Positions 16,088 to 24,283 of a stretch of DNA of 64,000 nucleotides are shown here, piece after piece (position 1 is the stretch's first letter; the number at the start of each line of letters is the position of its first letter). Origin of the DNA: M3007 sp965249785 (GTDB lineage Bacteria > Bacteroidota > Bacteroidia > Chitinophagales > Saprospiraceae); assembly GCA_965249785.1 (NCBI GenBank), contig CBDFMU010000027.1:124001-188000 (forward strand), read 5' to 3'. The notes beneath the pieces were generated by a model. That model saw only the letters and a list, made by a program, of their open reading frames with translations, was not told where the DNA came from and did not search any database. A program made the position numbers and the translations under genes.

Positions 16088-19000
16088 ATGAATCGCGCTC
16101 TAATCCTGTTTTCTTTTATACTGGTATTAGCCAGCTGTAAGAAACAAGAAAAACTATTCCAATTACTGGATAGTAAAAAAACCGGCATTGACTTTAATAA
16201 TACTATTACCGAATCTGATTCGCTGAATATCCTCAATTCGGAGTTTATTTATAACGGCGGCGGAGTCGGTATTGGCGACCTGAATGGCGACGGTTTGGAA
16301 GACATTTATTTTACTGGAAATCAAGTCGGCAACAAACTCTACCTCAATCGCGGCAATATGCAGTTTGAGGACGTTACCGAAAAAGCCAACGCCCAGAAAA
16401 GGCCGGGCCAGTGGTCATCGGGTATTAATATCCTGGACATCAACTGCGATGGCAAATCCGACATTTATATTTGTAACACCTTTGAAAAAAATCCCGAAAA
16501 AAGAGCAAACCTGCTGTTTATCAACCAGGGAAATGACGCGCAGGGCATACCGCATTTTGCCGAAATGGCCCAGGCTTATGGTCTCGCCGATACCACGCAT
16601 TCCGCCAATGCCCAGTTCTTCGACTACGATCAGGATGGCGATCTGGACCTGTTTCTCGCCACCAATTTTATGGATCGGCCCAATCCCAACCGCTACGTTC
16701 CCAAGGTGAAAGACGGCACGGCTATTAATCGCGACCGGCTCTACCGCAACGATCCAGACCCGATAACCGGGCATCCGGTTTTTACGGAAGTGACCGCGCA
16801 GGCCGGGCTGGTTTGGGAAGGTTACAGCCACAGTTGCCTGATTACCGATTTTAATGAAGATGGCTGGCCCGACATTTATGTGGCTAATGACTATGTTACT
16901 AATGATTTGATCTATATCAATAACCACGACGGCACTTTTACCAACCAGATCGGACAGATATTTAAGCACCAATCTGCTTCGGCGATGGGCAGCGATGTGG
17001 CCGACATTAATAACGACGGCAAGCTCGACCTGTTTACCACCGAAATGCTGCCGTACTATAACAAGCGGAAAAAGTTATTTCTAGGTGCAAATAACTACTC
17101 CACTTATGCCAATAACGAAGAATATGGGTATGAATACCAGTATTCCCGCAACACACTGCAACTTAATCGGGGTCTCAATCCGGCGACGGGTTTGCCAATA
17201 TATAGCGACGTAGCCTTTCTGGCGGGCGTGCAGGAGACGGAATGGAGCTGGACACCGTTGATGGCCGATTTTGACAACGATGGCCACCGCGATCTTTTTA
17301 TCACCAACGGTTTTCCCCGCGACGTGACTGACCATGATTTTGGCACTTACCATAGTTCGGTGAGTTATTTGGTGCCGCCCATGGAGTTGCAGGACATGAT
17401 TCCGAAGATCAAAGTGCCAAAATTCCTTTTCCGAAATAATGGCGATTTACATTTTACGGACTATTCTGACCAATGGGGTGTCAATATTCCCGCATTCTCC
17501 AACGGGGCCGCTTATGGCGATCTGGACAACGACGGCGACTTGGATCTGGTGGTCAATAATATTAATGATAAGGCTTTTGTCTTTCAAAATACCTTGCAGC
17601 AATCTGCCAAGAAACCCAATTACCTGCGCATCAAACTGGTGGGCAGCCCAACCAATCCTGACGCGTATGGCGCGCAAGTCACCGTCTGCTGGGCGGGACA
17701 AAAACAGGCGGCAGAGGCCCTTTCTGCGCGCGGTTACAACTCTACCTCCGAAAATATCCTCCACTTTGGGCTGGACACGATCAGGCAGGTGGACTCCATT
17801 ATAGTGCGCTGGAATAATAAAGAGACGTCTATACTCACCAATATTTCTGCCAATCAAACCTTCACTATTAAGTATGGAGAGCACGTCGGGCAACCATTTA
17901 GCCAAAAATATGCGGGCGTAGTCACCCCACAAAATCCGGCGCAATGGGGCCTGGACTATGTGCATGACGAAAAAGACTTCATTGATTTCGATATTCAGCG
18001 AACGCTGCCGCATAAGTTTTCGCAATACGGGCCAAGTATGTCTGTCGGCGACGCAAATGGCGATGGACTGGACGATATTTATTTTAGCGGCAGCGACAAA
18101 CGCGACGGTACGTGGCTGATCCAACAGCCTGATGGGAAATTTATCAAAAAATCCGTTTCCTATAAACTTGACCCAGACAAAAAAGGAGAAGAACTCGGCA
18201 CACTTTTGTTCGATGCCGACGGCGATGGCGACAACGATCTCTACCTCGTCCATGGTAGTTATGAGTACAATGCGGGGTCGCCATTTTACCAGGACGTACT
18301 ATGTATCAATGATGGGCATGGGAATTTCACGCCGATGCCCGATGCCCTGCCCGCCGAAGTGGCCAGCGGACAATGCGTGAAAGCAGTTGATTTTGATGGT
18401 GATGGCGATCTGGATTTGTTTGTGGGCGGGCGCGTATTACCGCTGGCTTTTCCCAAAGCCGACCGTAGTATGCTGCTGCGCAATGATTCCAAGACCAAAG
18501 ACCATCCCGTTTTCACGGATGTGACCAAAGAGATGTGTCCCGAATTGGAACATATTGGCATGATTACCGACGCTTTGTGGACGGATTTCAATAATGACAA
18601 TCAGCCCGATCTGATCCTGACGGGCGAGTGGATGCCGCTGACTTTCTTGCAAAATGATGGCGGAAAACTGCGCAATGTGACGGCGCAAACGGGCATCGGC
18701 GACAAAACCAGTTGGTGGACCAGTCTGGTGGGTGCCGATTTCGACAACGATGGCGACGTAGATTATGTAGCGGGCAGCTTCGGGGAAAACCTGTATTTCC
18801 AATGTACTGGCCATGAACCGCTGACGCTGTACGCCAAGGATTTTGACAATAATAGTTCCATGGATCCCTTCATTTCCTGCTATTGGCAGGATTCGCTGGG
18901 CAAGCGACGAGAATATTTCTACCATTCCCGCGACGATATGGTGAAACAGCTGGTATCCATCCGGCGCAAATTTTTGACCTACGCGGCTTTTGGCCAGGCG

Positions 19001-19636
19001 ACGGTGCAGGATGTGTTCAAGCCGGACGAACTGAAAGATGCGATGATTATGAAGACCAACTGGATGGCCAGCAGCTATATCGAAAATCTGGGGCAGGGAA
19101 AATTCAAGATTAGCCCGCTACCTGCGCAGGCGCAACTCGCCCCGATTTACGGAATGTTGCCCTATGATGTAGATCAGGATGGTCGCCTGGATTTGCTGAT
19201 GGTCGGCAATGACTATGGCATGGAACTGCTCCAAGGCCGCGCCGATGCCTTCGATGGTTTGGTGCTACGCAACACCGGCAACGGCCAATTTCGGGCGATG
19301 GAATTGGAAGAAAGTCACTTCTACGTGCCGCACGATGCGCGCGGCTTGACGCGCATCGGTGTCGCCAATGGCAAAGAACTGCTGCTGGCTGCGCAAAACC
19401 AGGACGCGCTGTTTGTTTTTGCGCCGACCGCTCAGCCCACCGTTTCTATTCCTTTGACTAACAATGAAGTAAAGGCGGTTATCACTTTAAAAAACGGTCA
19501 AAAAAGGACACAGGAATTTTACTGGGGCAGTGCTTATTTGTCGCAGGAACCGCGCCGTCTTTCGCTGGATGCACAAGCCAAGGAGGTACAATTCTATGAT
19601 CGGGCTGGTAAAGTCACTCGTAGTAAGCAGTTGTAG
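16088..19636 (+). CDS. FG-GAP/VCBS repeat lipoprotein with ASPIC/UnbV domain (CRTAC1-like)
   Basis: The protein has 1182 residues with a lipobox (VLASC, lipidated Cys near residue 17). It carries many FG-GAP blades, each with a calcium-binding D-x-N/D-x-D-G motif such as DLNGDGLEDIY, DFDNDGHRDLF and DADGDGDNDLY. An ASPIC/UnbV domain lies near residues 515-600 (NYLRIKLVGSPTN ... NILHFGLD). A second propeller set follows. Such proteins often follow SusC/SusD genes in Bacteroidota and are thought to be surface proteins that assist glycan capture. The family's molecular function is not established. Confidence 0.88.
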   Translation: MNRALILFSFILVLASCKKQEKLFQLLDSKKTGIDFNNTITESDSLNILNSEFIYNGGGVGIGDLNGDGLEDIYFTGNQVGNKLYLNRGNMQFEDVTEKANAQKRPGQWSSGINILDINCDGKSDIYICNTFEKNPEKRANLLFINQGNDAQGIPHFAEMAQAYGLADTTHSANAQFFDYDQDGDLDLFLATNFMDRPNPNRYVPKVKDGTAINRDRLYRNDPDPITGHPVFTEVTAQAGLVWEGYSHSCLITDFNEDGWPDIYVANDYVTNDLIYINNHDGTFTNQIGQIFKHQSASAMGSDVADINNDGKLDLFTTEMLPYYNKRKKLFLGANNYSTYANNEEYGYEYQYSRNTLQLNRGLNPATGLPIYSDVAFLAGVQETEWSWTPLMADFDNDGHRDLFITNGFPRDVTDHDFGTYHSSVSYLVPPMELQDMIPKIKVPKFLFRNNGDLHFTDYSDQWGVNIPAFSNGAAYGDLDNDGDLDLVVNNINDKAFVFQNTLQQSAKKPNYLRIKLVGSPTNPDAYGAQVTVCWAGQKQAAEALSARGYNSTSENILHFGLDTIRQVDSIIVRWNNKETSILTNISANQTFTIKYGEHVGQPFSQKYAGVVTPQNPAQWGLDYVHDEKDFIDFDIQRTLPHKFSQYGPSMSVGDANGDGLDDIYFSGSDKRDGTWLIQQPDGKFIKKSVSYKLDPDKKGEELGTLLFDADGDGDNDLYLVHGSYEYNAGSPFYQDVLCINDGHGNFTPMPDALPAEVASGQCVKAVDFDGDGDLDLFVGGRVLPLAFPKADRSMLLRNDSKTKDHPVFTDVTKEMCPELEHIGMITDALWTDFNNDNQPDLILTGEWMPLTFLQNDGGKLRNVTAQTGIGDKTSWWTSLVGADFDNDGDVDYVAGSFGENLYFQCTGHEPLTLYAKDFDNNSSMDPFISCYWQDSLGKRREYFYHSRDDMVKQLVSIRRKFLTYAAFGQATVQDVFKPDELKDAMIMKTNWMASSYIENLGQGKFKISPLPAQAQLAPIYGMLPYDVDQDGRLDLLMVGNDYGMELLQGRADAFDGLVLRNTGNGQFRAMELEESHFYVPHDARGLTRIGVANGKELLLAAQNQDALFVFAPTAQPTVSIPLTNNEVKAVITLKNGQKRTQEFYWGSAYLSQEPRRLSLDAQAKEVQFYDRAGKVTRSKQL

Positions 19637-19671
19637 GATTAGTTGACCACGAGACAACAAAAATGCCCACC

Positions 19672-19723
19672 AGGGCCGATTATACGAAGGCGATCCTTGG
19701 TTGCCCTTCGTATGATCGGCCCT
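19672..19723. repeat. Long inverted repeat between the two FG-GAP genes
   Basis: Arms 19672-19690 and 19705-19723 match at 18 of 19 positions around a 14-nt loop (outer bases AGGGCCGAT/ATCGGCCCT). There is no T-run. The symmetric GC-rich arms look more like a REP-type palindrome than an intrinsic terminator. It lies in a 127-bp gap between codirectional genes. Confidence 0.6.
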
Positions 19724-19763
19724 ACCTAGTCATGATGGCCACCTTAAACCCACCTTCTCCCCT

Positions 19764-21290
19764 ATGACTTCCCGCTATTTTCCAATCATAGTGCTCGCCA
19801 TAGTCGCTTGCACCTCTCCCAACCACCCCAGTCCCGCCACTCCGCCCCAGCCCTCTACCCTATCGGGCCAGGAATTGGCGACCATTCATTGCAGCAGTTG
19901 CCATTTGTTCCCCGCCCCTGACTTGCTGGATAAGGCGACCTGGAAAAACGGTGTGCTGCCCGAAATGGCTTACCGGCTGGGGATGCGACCGCTCAGCGAA
20001 AAAATGGGCGACATGGACGAGGACGATTTGCGGGCCGCTTTACAGCCCGGCACGTATGCCGATGCGCCCATGATGGCTGCCGAAGATTGGCAGAAAATAA
20101 TTGATTATTATGTCACGAATGCGCCCGCCCAGCCTTTGCCACAGGCTGCCAAAACAGCGGTAAAAGTGGGATTACCCTTCTTTGAAGTCAAGGCTTTGGC
20201 AGAACAAGGCAACCGCTTGCCAATGGTCAGCATGGTCAAAATAGACGTTGCCAATGGGCATTTACTCGTTTCCCGGCGCGAAACAAACTTGTTGGAAGTG
20301 TATGACCCATCGTTCCGAAAACTGGATTCTATGCGTATGGAAAGCCCGCTCTCCGACCTGGTTTGGCTGGATGGGCAACGCTATTTGGCTTTGGAAATGG
20401 GCATTATGGACCCTAGCGACAGTCGGAAAGGGAAATTGAAACAAATTACTAATTTAAAGCAGACCGACCTGCTGATTGATTCGCTGCGTCGCCCGGTGCA
20501 GCTCACCGTGCAGGACCTCAATCAGGACAGCGTGCCAGATTATTTGATCTGCAATTATGGCCACGAACAGGGGCAATTGGCCTGGTACGATGGAAAAACC
20601 AAACGGGAAAACATATTGAAAGCACTGCCCGGCGCACGCATGACGCGTATAGTGGATCTGAATAACGACGGTTTGCCAGATATTCTCGTGCTGATGTGCC
20701 AGGCTTGGGAGCGCATTTCTGTTTTTTATAATCGTGGAAACGGCCATTTTGAGGAGCAAATGCTGCTGGAATTTCCGCCCGTGTATGGATCGAGCAGCAT
20801 GGAAGTGGCCGATATGAATGCCGACGGCCACCCGGACATTATTTATACCAATGGCGACAATGCCGATTATTCCTATTCCCAGAAGCGATATCATGGGTTA
20901 CGTATCTTTTTGAACGACGGCCAAAATCATTTTGCGGAGCAATATTTCTACCCCATTCACGGGGCTGGCCAAGTGCGCGCCGCTGATTTTGACGGCGATG
21001 GCGACCTGGATTTGGCAGTGACCGCCTTTTTTACCGATCCGCAGCAACAGCCAAATGAAGGTTTTCTATTTTTTAAAAATCAGGGAAATCTACAATTCGA
21101 CGTGTCCACTTTCGCCAATGCCGATCAGGGCAAATGGCTGGTGATGGATGTCGGCGACCTCGACCGCGATGGCCGGCCAGATATTGTATTGGGCAGTTTT
21201 ATGAAGCCAGGATTAGGACAAAGCGCACCATCTGCCAGCAAACATCCACTTTCGGTGGTTTGGTTGCGCAATACCCAGCTTCGCAAATAA
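19764..21290 (+). CDS. FG-GAP/VCBS repeat lipoprotein with c-type haem motif
   Basis: The 508-residue protein has a lipobox (AIVAC, Cys near residue 16). Near residues 43-47 there is CSSCH, a c-type haem attachment site, followed by LFPAPDLLDKATW and a Met-containing helix, consistent with a small cytochrome-like domain up to about residue 125. The rest is an FG-GAP propeller with calcium-loop motifs DLNQDSVPDY, DLNNDGLPDI, DMNADGHPDI, DFDGDGDLDL and DLDRDGRPDI. A haem domain joined to a propeller points to electron transfer at the cell surface, but no substrate can be named. It follows the CRTAC1-like gene on the same strand. Confidence 0.85.
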   Translation: MTSRYFPIIVLAIVACTSPNHPSPATPPQPSTLSGQELATIHCSSCHLFPAPDLLDKATWKNGVLPEMAYRLGMRPLSEKMGDMDEDDLRAALQPGTYADAPMMAAEDWQKIIDYYVTNAPAQPLPQAAKTAVKVGLPFFEVKALAEQGNRLPMVSMVKIDVANGHLLVSRRETNLLEVYDPSFRKLDSMRMESPLSDLVWLDGQRYLALEMGIMDPSDSRKGKLKQITNLKQTDLLIDSLRRPVQLTVQDLNQDSVPDYLICNYGHEQGQLAWYDGKTKRENILKALPGARMTRIVDLNNDGLPDILVLMCQAWERISVFYNRGNGHFEEQMLLEFPPVYGSSSMEVADMNADGHPDIIYTNGDNADYSYSQKRYHGLRIFLNDGQNHFAEQYFYPIHGAGQVRAADFDGDGDLDLAVTAFFTDPQQQPNEGFLFFKNQGNLQFDVSTFANADQGKWLVMDVGDLDRDGRPDIVLGSFMKPGLGQSAPSASKHPLSVVWLRNTQLRK

Positions 21291-21668
21291 GCAAAATTGT
21301 CTCTGGGCAATAGCCTGGAAACATCCACTATGCCCCAGCCTGCCAGGCAGATTTTGCCTTTTACATTTTTGAAACCGTTAATATTCCTAAAACAAACCTC
21401 AAAGTTGCCCCCGCTGAAAACCAACCTAATCTATTGTTCGTAAATTGTTGCATAGAAGGTTGCACAGAAGAATTTATTTATTTTCAGTTCTCTGCTGCCG
21501 TCCTGCTTACCCTATCCTGACTATAATCCCTCGGGTCTATTTCCTGCTAAGTACAATCCGGTGCAAAGGCACAGGGGTTTAAATTATCCATAAACTTTGT
21601 GGACTTCGAAAAAACAGGCACTTTTGTCCAGTCATTCGGTAACCCGCCGGCCAACTGGCATTCCAACC
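21291..21668. other. 378-bp gap before the ECF sigma gene
   Basis: No gene is seen. GCAAAAT (21292) and ATTTTGC (near 21350) could pair around a TGCCAGGCA palindrome, making a weak terminator for the upstream gene. TAAACTTTG just before 21600 is one base longer than the TAnnTTTG consensus and may be the sigma gene promoter. Nothing else stands out. Confidence 0.35.
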
Positions 21669-22235
21669 ATGCAGGATCAACTCATTTCTCGTTTACAACA
21701 ACAAGACCGCCTCGTCATTGGCGAACTATATTCGGCTTACGGAGACGCACTCTTCGGGGTGGTGCTACGCATTGTCCAGTCGCGCGAATTAGCCGAACAG
21801 GTCTTGCAAGATACTTTTTTGAAAGCCTGGCGCAACGGTGCCAGCTATGATGCTTCTAAAGGTCGGCTGTTTACCTGGCTGCTGAATATTGCCCGCAATA
21901 CGGCGATAGACGCTACCCGAACGGCTTATTTTCAACATTACCGAAAAACCGATTCGCTGGACAATCTGGTGCAGGCTTCTGGTGGCGAGACCCTTAATCC
22001 TGATCATGTGGGCGTACAGGAGATCGTCAATAAACTGGATGAAAAGTACCAGATATTGATTAATTTAATCTATTTCAAGGGATATACGCAGGAAGAGGTA
22101 GCTGAAGAAGTGGGTATTCCTTTGGGAACGGTGAAAACCCGTTTGCGCTATGCGATGGTGGAATTGCGCAAAGTGTTTGGAGAAAATTACGCGGCGGTAT
22201 TAATGCTGGCTGTCGTATTGGGCGATCTGGCTTAA
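21669..22235 (+). CDS. ECF-type RNA polymerase sigma factor
   Basis: From the ATG at 21669 the protein has 188 residues; an in-frame ATG at 21597 would add 24 residues lacking family features. Region 2 contains LIGELYSAYGDALFGVVLRIV and the DTFLKAW and RLFTWLLNIARNTAIDATR motifs. Region 4 contains YFKGYTQEEVAEEVGIPLGTVKTRLRYAM, the -35-binding helix-turn-helix. The anti-sigma factor gene lies 206 bp downstream on the same strand. It should direct RNA polymerase to an envelope-stress or nutrient regulon when its anti-sigma partner releases it. Confidence 0.93.
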   Translation: MQDQLISRLQQQDRLVIGELYSAYGDALFGVVLRIVQSRELAEQVLQDTFLKAWRNGASYDASKGRLFTWLLNIARNTAIDATRTAYFQHYRKTDSLDNLVQASGGETLNPDHVGVQEIVNKLDEKYQILINLIYFKGYTQEEVAEEVGIPLGTVKTRLRYAMVELRKVFGENYAAVLMLAVVLGDLA

Positions 22236-22441
22236 TATTTTTTTGAGAATGTTTAAAAATCTGGAGGCATTGAAAAAATCCGATAGAAAAGGAAAAAGTT
22301 TTATAAACTCTGGTTGGTAGATATAATTTTTCAGCCTTTTCAACTTTAAACCTGCTCTACTTTACTCAGTTACCGATTTACATTCCGGCCAAGACCGGAT
22401 TATTTTCAATAATATCGACTCAGGGTCGAAAAAAATAAAAA

Positions 22442-23209
22442 ATGGATCTTCAATCGTTCATCCAATCCGGTTTACTGGAATCCTACGTGCTGGGGCAGGC
22501 GACTGCCGAAGAGCGCAGCTTGGTGGAGCGTATGCTTATTCAACACCCAGAAGCGCAAGCGGAAATGGCGGCTATCGAGCGGGCCCTGGAGAGCTATGCG
22601 CAGGCATTAAGCACTGCTCCCCCCTCCTGGATGAAAGGCCGCATCCTTGACCAGATCGCGCAGCAGTCCGCCCCTCTTGCTCCCATGAGCGCGCCAGCTC
22701 TCACCAGCTATTCGCCAGTGATGCTGCGCACTTTCCAATTGGCAGCTTTGGCACTTTTATTAGCAGGCGTATTTTTCTGGAATCAAAACCGACAATTGCG
22801 TACCGACAACACTAGCCAGCAAGCTCAACTGGCGGATTGTAGCCGACGCTCCGAGAACCAGGATCGTCTCTTCGCCATGCTCCAGGATACCGCCACCAGA
22901 ATTGTTACCTTGAAAAGTACTAGCCAGGATGCCAGTGCGATGGTGTACAATAATCCCAATTTGGGCGAGACGCTGTTGAACACGGCCAGTATCAAGGCAC
23001 CGAATCATCCGAAAGTCTATTTCCAGTTTTGGGCCATTGTGAATAACAAGCCCGTCAATATGGGCATGGTACAAATGAATCCTACTGGTGGCTGGCAAAA
23101 ATTGCCCTACATGGAAAATGCCGTAGCTTTTGCCATTTCTGCCGAAGATAAGCCTGAAGGCAATCCTACCCCGACAACGGTGGTAATGTCTGGCAAGTTA
23201 AATAGCTGA
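22442..23209 (+). CDS. RskA-like anti-sigma factor
   Basis: The 255-residue protein has a cytoplasmic N-terminus with the anti-sigma helix set (GLLESYVLGQATAEERSLVE). One transmembrane segment lies near residues 95-115 (FQLAALALLLAGVFFW). A periplasmic RskA-like domain follows, ending in AISAEDKPEGNPTPTTVVMSGKL. This is the usual partner of ECF sigma factors like the one upstream. The 206-bp spacing is unusually wide for such a pair and holds small inverted repeats (for example CCGG-CCAAGA-CCGG near 22385), but no ORF. A strong terminator follows. Confidence 0.9.
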   Translation: MDLQSFIQSGLLESYVLGQATAEERSLVERMLIQHPEAQAEMAAIERALESYAQALSTAPPSWMKGRILDQIAQQSAPLAPMSAPALTSYSPVMLRTFQLAALALLLAGVFFWNQNRQLRTDNTSQQAQLADCSRRSENQDRLFAMLQDTATRIVTLKSTSQDASAMVYNNPNLGETLLNTASIKAPNHPKVYFQFWAIVNNKPVNMGMVQMNPTGGWQKLPYMENAVAFAISAEDKPEGNPTPTTVVMSGKLNS

Positions 23210-23236
23210 TTTTTTCTGCTTTACAATTTTAATTCC

Positions 23237-23280
23237 AGCGAACCGGATGGCCTATTGTGCCGCCCGGTTCGCTTTTTTAT
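23237..23280 (+). terminator. Intrinsic terminator after the sigma/anti-sigma genes
   Basis: AGCGAACCGG at 23237-23246 pairs perfectly with CCGGTTCGCT at 23264-23273. Six T residues follow (23273-23278). The stem, loop and T tract are those of a classical rho-independent terminator. Confidence 0.85.
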
Positions 23281-23525
23281 CTGCCAATGCTGGGCTTTGG
23301 TCGTTAATTGTGGGATCGTCGCTGCATGGCCCACTCTTTTGTACCTTCATCGCTGGGTTCGTAGCATAAGTCCGGCACAAATTGGTTTGAATGAAAAAAG
23401 CCAGTCACACCTTGACCAACAGAAATTTTGCTCCCTTCGATCTTTACCACCGCTCAACTTTGACTATGAAAACCTTGTTCTCGCTGTACGATCTGCTGCA
23501 GCAGGAAAAATATCTAACCAAGATC

Positions 23526-24092
23526 ATGAATCAAGAAGAAAGACAACTTAAAGTCAACGAAATCATCGAAAGCCACGTCGGATTTTCGTTGGGTGCCGCT
23601 CTCATTCCGTTTCCCGGCGTGGATTTGCTGGCCGTCAGTGGCGTCCAGCTCAATATGTTGCGTTCCATTGCCAAAGTCTACGGCGTGAGCTTTATGGATG
23701 CCTTAGGCAAAAACATCATTTCTGCGGTGGTCAGTGGCGGCGCGGCGCGGCTGGGAGCCAGCCTCATCAAGATCATTCCCGGTATCGGGACGGTCATCGG
23801 CGAATTGAGTATGCCTGTATTGTCTGGCGCATCCACCTACGCGCTGGGCAAGGTAGTCAGCAGCCACTTTCAGCGCGGCGGCACCCTGGACGATCTCGAC
23901 CTCAAAGCAGCCCGTAGCGGCTACAAAACCGAGATGGAAAGTGGTAAAAAAGTAGCCGAAACCCTGCATACTACCACCAGTACCGATGGTCCGTTGGACA
24001 AGCTGCGCAAAATGGCGGAACTACACCAGGCGGGCATTATCAGCGACGAGGAATTTCAACGTCTGAAAGATAAATTGTTGACGCAGGTCTAA
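23526..24092 (+). CDS. DUF697 (YcjF-like) membrane protein with C-terminal SHOCT motif
   Basis: From the ATG at 23526 the protein has 188 residues; in-frame ATGs at 23466 and 23391 are alternatives, and conservation seems to begin near NEIIESH. The DUF697 part contains GAALIPFPGVDLLAVSGVQLNMLRSIAKVYG and a glycine-rich hydrophobic region (IIKIIPGIGTVIGEL). Both suggest insertion in or association with the inner membrane. The last 30 residues (LRKMAELHQAGIISDEEFQRLKDKLL) form a SHOCT oligomerisation motif. Its function is unknown. Copy B of the palindromic repeat begins 2 bp after its stop codon. Confidence 0.8.
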   Translation: MNQEERQLKVNEIIESHVGFSLGAALIPFPGVDLLAVSGVQLNMLRSIAKVYGVSFMDALGKNIISAVVSGGAARLGASLIKIIPGIGTVIGELSMPVLSGASTYALGKVVSSHFQRGGTLDDLDLKAARSGYKTEMESGKKVAETLHTTTSTDGPLDKLRKMAELHQAGIISDEEFQRLKDKLLTQV

Positions 24093-24093
24093 G

Positions 24094-24218
24094 TACATTG
24101 TAATCTAAGTTTATTTGAGTATTGGAAGATTCGAGTATTCGATCAATTACCTGATTATTAAGTGTTTTAATCAAATACTCAAATACTCGCATCCTCCATA
24201 AATTTAGTTTATAATGTA
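24094..24218 (+). repeat. Palindromic repeat element, copy B (125 bp)
   Basis: This copy matches copies A and C over its whole length, beginning TACATTGTAATCTAAG and ending TTTATAATGTA. Its internal arms GAGTATT and AATACTC also pair. It starts 2 bp after the TAA of the DUF697 gene. No ORF is present. A separate hairpin follows at 24247. Confidence 0.88.
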
Positions 24219-24246
24219 CTAATATACTAAGACTTTTCTACGTAGT

Positions 24247-24273
24247 CATAGTCCCACTTGAAGTGGGACTATG
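24247..24273. terminator. Perfect 13-bp palindrome upstream of the flippase gene
   Basis: Arms 24247-24259 and 24261-24273 (CATAGTCCCACTT and its complement) are perfect around a single base. No T-run follows directly; the next bases are ACTTTG. It may stop transcription coming from the repeat side or be a regulatory palindrome. Confidence 0.4.
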
Positions 24274-24283
24274 ACTTTGTTTA

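Noticed and set aside
17447..18253. 268-residue minus-strand open frame inside the FG-GAP gene
   Set aside because: The hydrophobic repetitive translation is the mirror of DxDGDxD codons on the plus strand. No start context or family is seen.
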